The position numbers and the translations under genes were made by a program. Below are positions 18,881 through 25,120 of a DNA stretch of 25,120 nucleotides, piece by piece. Below the pieces are notes generated by a model, which was not told the DNA's origin, ran no database searches, and saw only the letters and a list, made by a program, of their open reading frames with translations. The stretch's first letter is position 1, and every line of letters begins with the position of its first letter. The stretch lies in the NCBI GenBank assembly GCA_003427395.1, contig BFEA01000135.1:1172385-1197504 (forward strand). The letters are read 5' to 3'. Source of the DNA: Chara braunii (Eukaryota > Streptophyta > Charophyceae > Charales > Characeae).

Positions 18881-19079
18881 GCTGCCCTGGCCTAGAGCCA
18901 GGGCTATCTGGCTATTTTGCCTGTCCGGCCTGTGTGACCAGGCCGTGGCCTGACCCACAGGCTGTGTGCTCATTCAGTCCCGTTCAGTCCTGCCCAGTAC
19001 CACTGTCTGTACCAGGCCAGTCATGGCCAGTCCAGTCCAGTCCAGTCCAATCAGTCCGCTAGGGGTATACCCCAGCTAT
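18881..19079. repeat. CCTG-rich segment with short (CAGTC)n repeat
   Basis: The stretch is rich in CCTG/CAGG words; a run of CAGTC-type pentamers lies at about 19028-19055. No gene seen. Confidence 0.6.
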
Positions 19080-19517
19080 AGTCTGTTTTCAGCCTCATTC
19101 TTCATTTGCACACTTTGGAGTACGTGTGCGTTGAGTCTGTGTTGGAGTTGTGTTGTCCCTTCTAGCTCCATCTCCATCTCCCCCATCCTCATCCTTTCGT
19201 CTTGATCCTAATGGACCTCCATCCTGGCGGGTCCATCACATCCTTCCTCTCTCTCGTCTAATCTTGGTTATCGTGTGCACCCACATTTGCTATAATCTAC
19301 ACTTTTGGAGCTATCACGGTCAAGCGGATCATCTAATGAGTTACTGGTTTTTATGAGGTGAGTTGCAGAGTTAGGCGACTGGACGGGCTGAGGGCGATTA
19401 TGATGGGTTGACGTGTCGCTGCGACATACTGTGAGCCATATGCGAACCTGGCTTGCATGATTGGGCTAAGCGGGGTGACGACTCTGGGTAATTGATGGGT
19501 GTGAGGTGACGGACTAC

Positions 19518-19590
<73 letters not shown>

Positions 19591-19680
19591 GTGATAGGGT
19601 TGTACTTCGAAATTTTCTGAGTCGTTTTCAGTGCAATCAGACTCGCTTTCTTTTCCACTTCACACTCATCCAAACAGATG
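19080..19680 (+). repeat. Second copy of the TATA/splice-donor module
   Basis: Colinear with about 4560-5300. Shared parts, in order, are a C/T-rich stretch ending 'ctctc(gt)ctaatc', 'gctataa' (19289; 4861), AGGTRAGT (19356; 4960), 'gggttgacg' (19408; about 5017), 'ctaagcggggtgacgact' (about 19467; about 5077), a (GA)n tract and a T-rich tail. The copies differ by many substitutions and small indels. Confidence 0.65.
19520..19587. repeat. (GA)n microsatellite
   Basis: An uninterrupted GA repeat of about 68 bases. It makes the frames on both strands look long. Confidence 0.97.
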
Positions 19681-19689
19681 GTGAATCAC

Positions 19690-19960
19690 ACTAGCGCACA
19701 ATGCCCACTTCAAAGCTCAAAGATATGGAAGTCGAAAACACAGTTCAGATATAAACTCGATGCAACAGGCTATGGCGCATCAGCGCCTGTGCATCCCAAC
19801 TCTCGTCTCTCTGTCCAACACCACTGTTCGCACTCGCTCAACTATGGATCACCCTGGATACCCCACACTCATACACACACTCTCGTACCCACACACTCGT
19901 CTATCAGCTATGGCGGCTATGGCCACTGTCCCTCTATGGCTATGGCTACTATCTCCTTGA
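19690..19960 (+). repeat. Dispersed repeat, partner of 1-260
   Basis: Inverted relative to the window's first 260 bases, as described there. It follows directly after the second TATA/donor module, so the two repeats may belong to one larger element. Confidence 0.6.
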
Positions 19961-20243
19961 GCCCACTTCGTCTTCGGGCATTCTGCAGACCACCTCGCAC
20001 AAGTCGCTCAGGCAGCGCTTCCGCATGACTTACGCAGGAATGAATGAATAGCTGGACGCTGCCTCTTGATTGATACTTCTGTAACTCATTGGTCTGCCCC
20101 TGTTCCACTGGGCCCTTGGTGCACACAGTCCCTCATGGTACTTTCTGACTGTACAAAGTGAGACTGGGACTGGGTACTGCTGACTCAGCGAAGTTAGACT
20201 CGCCACTTTCCCATTTGCCTCTGGTCTACTGTGGACAACGTTT

Positions 20244-20400
20244 GAAAGGCCACTTCCTGACCTTCCGGAAGTCTGTGGACTTGGCCTTTCGATTACGACC
20301 TTGACCTTTCAGGACAGTGGCAGCTACGACCTTGACCCTACAGAACTACTACAGCTACGACCTCTGCTACAAACTTGACCCCTACTCGACAGGACTACAG
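20244..20400. repeat. Hairpin followed by short tandem repeat
   Basis: gaaaggcca (20244-20252) pairs with tggcctttc (20282-20290), and inside it cttcc (20253) pairs with ggaag (20267). A 30-bp-scale repeat follows, with 'tacgaccttgacc' near 20293 and 20324 and a split version near 20355. Confidence 0.65.
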
Positions 20401-20700
20401 TTCAAATCCCGATGACTACACTGGCCTACGTCGGACAACAACAGAATCCTAAGACGCAGGTCACGGGTTCAAACACACAGGGGTACTGTACAAGGGTAAG
20501 TGAGGTCTAGGGATCGAGGCCTGGGATCTGCATCCGCTACTGTGGAGGTGAAAACCGTTTCATCAACATTTTTTTTTTTTTTTTTGACAAAAAGAAGCTC
20601 CAGTCTATTCGTGGGGAGTAGCACGTGCTGGGAACCGGGCCCAGCGTCCCATATGAACATACATCAGTTTGTAACACCGGGACCATTATCCGGCTTCGGC
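20401..20700. other. Possible tRNA-derived (SINE-like) sequence; poly(T)
   Basis: 'tggcctacgtcgg' (about 20424) resembles a pol III A box with one extra base, and 'gggttcaaac' (about 20465) resembles a B box at a tRNA-like distance. The intervening part does not fold into a clear anticodon arm. A T17 run lies near 20570-20585. The minus strand beside it resembles the minus strand beside the poly(T) at 1331-1352, so both may be tails of the same retroposed family. Confidence 0.3.
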
Positions 20701-21880
20701 TGAGAAAAACCAGAGAATAGAAAATTCTAATGCTGATGATACTAATGATGCCAGTGATGACAAAAAGTGTAGCTACACATGCTGAGTCAGCCATACTCGA
20801 CTCCTAATCCTGAACAACACCAAGCCCTCCCTTACCAGGATATTGCAACTCTAGAACAAGACAAACCTATCCCCTCACTGCCATAGCTGATCTCTCCTCA
20901 CTACCCAGACTAACCCCACCCCATAGGTTGTCAAGGTAGCCCCTCCTGGTTCACCATTGGCTTGCTTTTCCTCCCGCCCCTGCCAATTACAGGTTACAGG
21001 GCTATGCCCCAGCTCCGGCCAGCGTTATTCTAGCATCGGCAATCCAGGAGCACAGAACAAAACAGCTTCAGCAGTTATCAGTCTAGGTTCGACGATCCCT
21101 GAATTCCTATATCCCAAATAGAGAAGAAGACCAGGTGCTGCTAAGATTGTAGAGCAGCAGGTGGCTGGTTTTAAAGTATTGAACTGTATTGAAATTATCA
21201 GATCTTTTTTTGACGCGTCGAGTTTATTAGATCGTGAAAAGGATACGCTTCCACTGGTCACAGCTCAAACCAATCCATACCCACTGTACCCTGTCTCATG
21301 CTGCCTCCACCGAGGAAAATCCCTCGGCCCCGACATAAAACAGATCCCCTCCCCTCCCTCCACCACATCCGGAAAGGCAACAAATCCCCTCCTAGAGGCT
21401 GCCTTTGCCCACCCCTTGTCCCTGTCTGCCCCCGCTGGGGATGAAGGCGGCCAACTCTCCAACCCCGGCCCCAGACTGAGACAATCCCCAATTTGCCCTA
21501 CTCCCAATAGGGCTACTGCCTCCCACCATGCAACACCCCTGTAGAATAACGCTCCCCTGTGATAGACCCCAGGGTTAATTTTTTGGGGACAGCTAACTAG
21601 TAGTCTATACCCACAACTGGCCAGCCCTATCTCTCCTTCCCCTAGCCTACCCAAGGCCAGGCGGAGCCCAGGCTAACAGTCCTACCATCCTTCCCCTGGC
21701 TTGTCCCCTAACTTAGGCCAGGCGGATCTCAGACCTGTTGTGGGTAACTACTGTATGTCTGTACCTAGGGTTTCAACCCCCCCCTTGCCTACCAAAATTC
21801 CAGCCGTAACCTCCGAAGTCCTATCCTTACTAAAGCGTCTGCAAAATTCAATGTTCAGAATCCCCAATTAGGAAAAGGAA
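20701..21880. other. No supported gene
   Basis: The longest frame (21161-21544, plus strand) is Pro/Ser-rich with no recognised domain. A diverged repeat of about 65 bases occurs near 21635 and 21690 (cttcccct.gc and 'ggccaggcgga'). C-rich runs make several frames open by chance. Confidence 0.4.
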
Positions 21881-21884
21881 ACTC

Positions 21885-22028
21885 ATGAAAAAACAAAATA
21901 AAGAAAATTCTCCTCAAGAAGTAAGTAATCAAGAAATAGGTAATCAAAGTATAGATAATCTAGATGTAGGTAATCAGGATATCGCTAATCAGGATGTAAA
22001 CATTAATGCCTATTGGATAATTGGGTAG
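21885..22028 (+). CDS. Short reading frame with five pentapeptide repeats
   Basis: ATG at 21885, stop at 22026, 47 codons. After a charged start (MKKQNKENSPQEV), residues 14-38 are five 15-bp repeats of the form x-N-(Q/L)-(D/E/S)-(I/V): SNQEI, GNQSI, DNLDV, GNQDI, ANQDV. Downstream, in another frame, acidic sequence (DDGSDDDGSVMDDY) follows across a stop, so this may be a fragment of a decayed longer protein. It is equally possible that it is a minisatellite in an open frame by chance. No family was recognised; no promoter or polyadenylation signal was seen. Confidence 0.3.
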   Translation: MKKQNKENSPQEVSNQEIGNQSIDNLDVGNQDIANQDVNINAYWIIG

Positions 22029-22296
22029 CCGAAAACGGTACCCTAAGACTGACAGTTTTGAGATGATTTTAGTACTGATGATGGTAGTGATGATGATGGA
22101 AGTGTTATGGATGACTATTTGAGTGAAGCAAACCTAAGGATAGCAGTGGCGATCAACTTCGCCTACAGATGAATTACGACTAATGAAAACNTTGTGATGA
22201 GGGTGAGCATGCTAATGAAGCTGCCCAAAAGAAATATTAATTGCTGACCTAAAATGAGGATGATAGTGTTGATGATCATGATACTGCAGATGACTA

Positions 22297-22569
22297 GTAA
22301 TCTTGATGGCTACTTGCTGATAGTGCATCGCCCGACACACTCGAATTTCATGGCGCGCCCTAGATCTTTGATATCTCCTAATCCACTAGACCATTTGATT
22401 TGAAATTTGGACCACCTCTGCTCCTCGCCATAGACCACCGGTTGTCCAATTTTCAGCTCAGGGCGCGCACCCAATCGCGCGCAATCGTCGAGCGCACGAG
22501 CGCTATTTTCCTTGCTGCGTGCAGTTTTCTAGCGCGCCCGGCTCCTCGTCGCGCCGGTAACCTTGATGG
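22297..22569. mobile_element. GC-rich island between near-identical 13-mers
   Basis: gtaatcttgatgg (22297-22309) and gtaaccttgatgg (22557-22569) flank about 247 bases. The interior is rich in gcgcgc words and holds an inverted pair gcgcgccct / agggcgcgc (about 22352 and 22459), whereas the flanks are GAT-rich. The pattern fits a small insertion with a slightly decayed target duplication. No family recognised. Confidence 0.45.
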
Positions 22570-23070
22570 ATGATTGTTGAAATGATGACGATGATGACTG
22601 GTGACTATGATTTCAATGATGATGATAATGATGATGATGATCACTGATGACTACGATCAAGATGATGAAATTGCTAATTATGCGCCCTGTAGTGGTGCGC
22701 TAATGATGGTGATAATAGGGATGGGCAGCGCCCTAGCACCCTGAAATAGTAAAATATGAATGAGGTGCTTGCACACTAGCCAACTTACCTTGTTTCCAAT
22801 ACTAGTAACGCAATATTACTGACAAGCTGCTCACGGCCCCAGTTACCGCCTTAATGCTGATGAAGAGCATCACCCTGATGATATTCGTGGCGACGGTGAG
22901 CAGTCCTAATGATGATAACGGAACCCTTACGTTGTTCCTTTGAGTCATGCTCGACAACAGTGATGATGAAGAAATGATGATGGCAATGACGAACAGCCCT
23001 GATGATGATGAGGAAACCCCCACCATGTTCCTTTGTGGTACGGCCGATCCCTGATGCTGATGAACGAGAA
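22570..23070. repeat. GAT/ATG-rich degenerate repeats
   Basis: GATGAT-rich sequence. Two units near 22905 and 22995 share 'cctgatgatgat' / 'cctaatgatgat', then a 'gttcctttg' block; a weaker unit precedes near 22870. Long frames on the minus strand (Ser-rich) follow from the trinucleotide bias and are not supported genes. Confidence 0.6.
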
Positions 23071-24769
23071 CGCTGGTGATAACGGGTAGCTACTTCACTC
23101 GCACTTCGGGTCACCCAAGGCTCACTCCGCTGAACTCCACAGGCATCCCCAGAGACGACACCTCACAGGCTCTATGCCACGGGCAAAAACGCAGCAGCAA
23201 TGGAGTAAGAACACGGAGCTCCCAGAAAAACCCCGGGAGTTAGTCTATTCTCCCTGTCAACTTGTGACACGGTATAGCCAAGCACCCTCGCTCCCCGCGC
23301 GTGCGCAAAGCGCTTAACAAGCAGCTGCTGTAAGCTCGACCCTGCAACACCTCGTCACCCCACCAGCGCCTCTGTCACGCCATCGCCATGCAGTACTTCG
23401 TCCGTATGAATGCGCCAGAGCGAAGCCGGTTCATGCCAGGCGCCCTCCCGCTTCGCCGCCGCGGTCCGTACCGGTAGCGCTGCGCCCCTCGGCCACCGCA
23501 GTGGAGACAAATCATATTATCTGAGTTTTGTCTTTCACAGTTTCACTGAGTCTTGTCCCTTCTCCATCTTCTCAAATTGCTCTGATCACACTCGTTCTCC
23601 CTTCTCAGTGCAACTTCACCTTCACTGTGGGAATGCATGTATTGCGCAATTAAATAAATGGTTTTTCTCCTTCCATTCGACTTATTTCTAGGATTTAGTT
23701 GAGTGTCATGAATGCAGTCTGTCTGGTTTTTGTGAATGTTTTGGATTTTTGTTAGATCTTGCCCTCGACTGCATTGAAGAAATTTCTCTCCGATATGGTC
23801 TGCATAGCGAACTCATGAATGAATGATTTGCATTAATATGTGATCCACTCCTAATCGCGCAACTGAATGGTTTCTTGACTGGGCAGCTGGCTTCTGTAGT
23901 TTCTGGTTTTCGATGGCTGGTCGTTTCACCTTTGCTGGTCGGCTAGTGGGATCAGGGTCGATGTTGGATGCATGCATCAGACATGTAGTTTGGTAGTCTG
24001 TTTTCTGTTCCTGAATGATATTGTTGCATGAACACCGGCCACAGTTCCCCAGACAGGATCCACCTCCCTTCCCATATTGAACAGGCAAGGAGCGAATTTG
24101 TGAGTGGGACATTCGCTGCACCCTCCAGCACGCGAGTAGTTCCTATCAGTACCCTGACCAGAACCATTATCAGGCATTCAACCAGTCCTGGGTTGTCCTC
24201 ATAAAGACCGCCTTCCATCCCTACTTCAACATTTTTTCCTTACCACGAAGTAGTCGTAGTTCCGCGACCTGTGCTTGCCCGTGGTGACCTTACATCCTAC
24301 GTTCTGAGTGTGAGTGAGTAGAGATCTACCATGATCTTGGGTTCACCTGCCGGGCTCGCAGCGAGGAAGAATGCACCAGAAGCCTTCGATTGAGCCCTTC
24401 CACGCCGGATTCAGAACTCTGCGATCCGTGTACGCGCCATGCGGCCGAGCAGTCGGACCCTCACTTCCTCCCGGATGTCTTTCCGCCTGGGAAAAAAAGC
24501 CGGGGCTGGCATCGACCCTGGTCCAGTCCGCTCAGCTACCAGACGGCTCCCCTAGTTTAAGCCACCAGTACCTCGCCCAGCTATCAAGTCCGAGCCTCTT
24601 GCAAACCAGTAGCCCGATCATTTTGTGTGCCTTGGACTTCTTTGCCGAGCCTCGATGTACCGGTAGTACATCACGAAAAAAAACAACAACAACAAGAAAA
24701 AAAAACAAAAAAAAACAAAACAATATTCTGCAAAATAAAACAGAAGAAGGAAATCAGAGATGCCCAATG
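23071..24769. other. No supported gene
   Basis: No domain was recognised on either strand. The 176-codon frame at 24371-24901 has a CDS-like composition at its start but runs into A-rich and GA/GACA simple repeats and has no recognisable domain, so it is not called. A short frame at 23410-23691 is likewise unassigned. Confidence 0.4.
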
Positions 24770-24774
24770 AGAAC

Positions 24775-24802
24775 GAATCTTCCACGACAACGTGAAAGAT
24801 TC
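24775..24802. repeat. Small hairpin
   Basis: gaatctt (24775-24781) pairs with aagattc (24796-24802); inside, cacg pairs with cgtg around a 4-base loop, with one mismatch between the two stems. Confidence 0.7.
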
Positions 24803-24820
24803 ATTCTCATTCGAACGATG

Positions 24821-24827
24821 AGAGAGA

Positions 24828-24894
<67 letters not shown>
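24821..24894. repeat. (GA)n followed by (GACA)n microsatellite
   Basis: GA repeats run to about 24862 and switch to about eight GACA units up to about 24894. Confidence 0.97.
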
Positions 24895-24895
<1 letters not shown>

Positions 24896-24951
24896 ATCTG
24901 ACGCCAAGGTCGGTGCACCGAACTCGGATTCAGACAAGGTGCGTAGCCCAC

Positions 24952-25049
24952 AACCACTCTCGAAATGTGCAAAATGAGAATGAACTTCCCGCTAGAAGAT
25001 GGCCAGATGCCCACGACAGTTTTGTGTTTTTCACATTTCGAGAGTGGTT
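24952..25049. repeat. Perfect 18-bp inverted repeat
   Basis: aaccactctcgaaatgtg (24952-24969) is exactly reverse-complementary to 25032-25049, with 62 bases between. It is bracketed by (GA)n/(GACA)n on the left and (CT)n on the right, which are themselves complementary. Confidence 0.9.
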
Positions 25050-25056
25050 CGGCGAC

Positions 25057-25059
<3 letters not shown>

Positions 25060-25120
<61 letters not shown>
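25060..25120. repeat. (CT)n microsatellite at window end
   Basis: CT dinucleotides run to the last base and continue beyond the window. Confidence 0.97.

Noticed and set aside
24371-24901. 176-codon plus-strand frame
   Set aside because: Its second half is A-rich and GA/GACA simple repeat and its first half matches nothing recognised; retained only as a note.

Overview
This window looks like non-coding, transposon-dominated nuclear DNA from a large eukaryotic genome. No intact host gene, rRNA or confident tRNA is visible. Microsatellites, long poly(A) tracts, a decayed Ty3/gypsy element and LINE fragments with a plant-type reverse-transcriptase zinc-binding domain suggest a green-lineage organism, perhaps a streptophyte alga or land plant. 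The lineage is inference and uncertain. There are a 615-base gap (14090-14704) and two single Ns (12454, 22191).

Layout. 1-2500: a dispersed repeat, an inverted repeat with a 30-bp minisatellite, microsatellites, and two poly(A) insertions flanked by target duplications. 3130-3790: the 3' end of a LINE, then a possible LINE endonuclease start. 4353-5754: a possible LTR or promoter module with a TATA-like box and a splice-donor consensus; a diverged copy lies at 19080-19680. 6683-10915: a Ty3/gypsy gag-protease-RT-RNase H pseudogene with stops and frameshifts and no integrase or 3' LTR. 11060-13962: a second LINE remnant, interrupted at 11825-12608 by a nested element built of three ~150-bp arms with internal palindromes. 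14705-15722 and 17477-18880: two arrays of a ~190-bp satellite, each followed by the same unassigned ~350-bp module and each downstream of a LINE 3' end (LINE remnants 11060-13962 and 16300-17466). 19080-25120: the second promoter-like module, the inverted partner of the window's first 260 bases, short minisatellites, a 15-bp repeat encoding a pentapeptide, a GC-rich island between direct repeats, and (GA)n/(CT)n tracts around a perfect inverted repeat.

Nothing here forms an operon or pathway. The genes are dead parts of retrotransposons. The structures most worth following are the nested hairpin element with a reconstructable in-frame empty site, the dimeric satellite and its linked module, the duplicated TATA/splice-donor module, and the tail-only poly(A) insertion.
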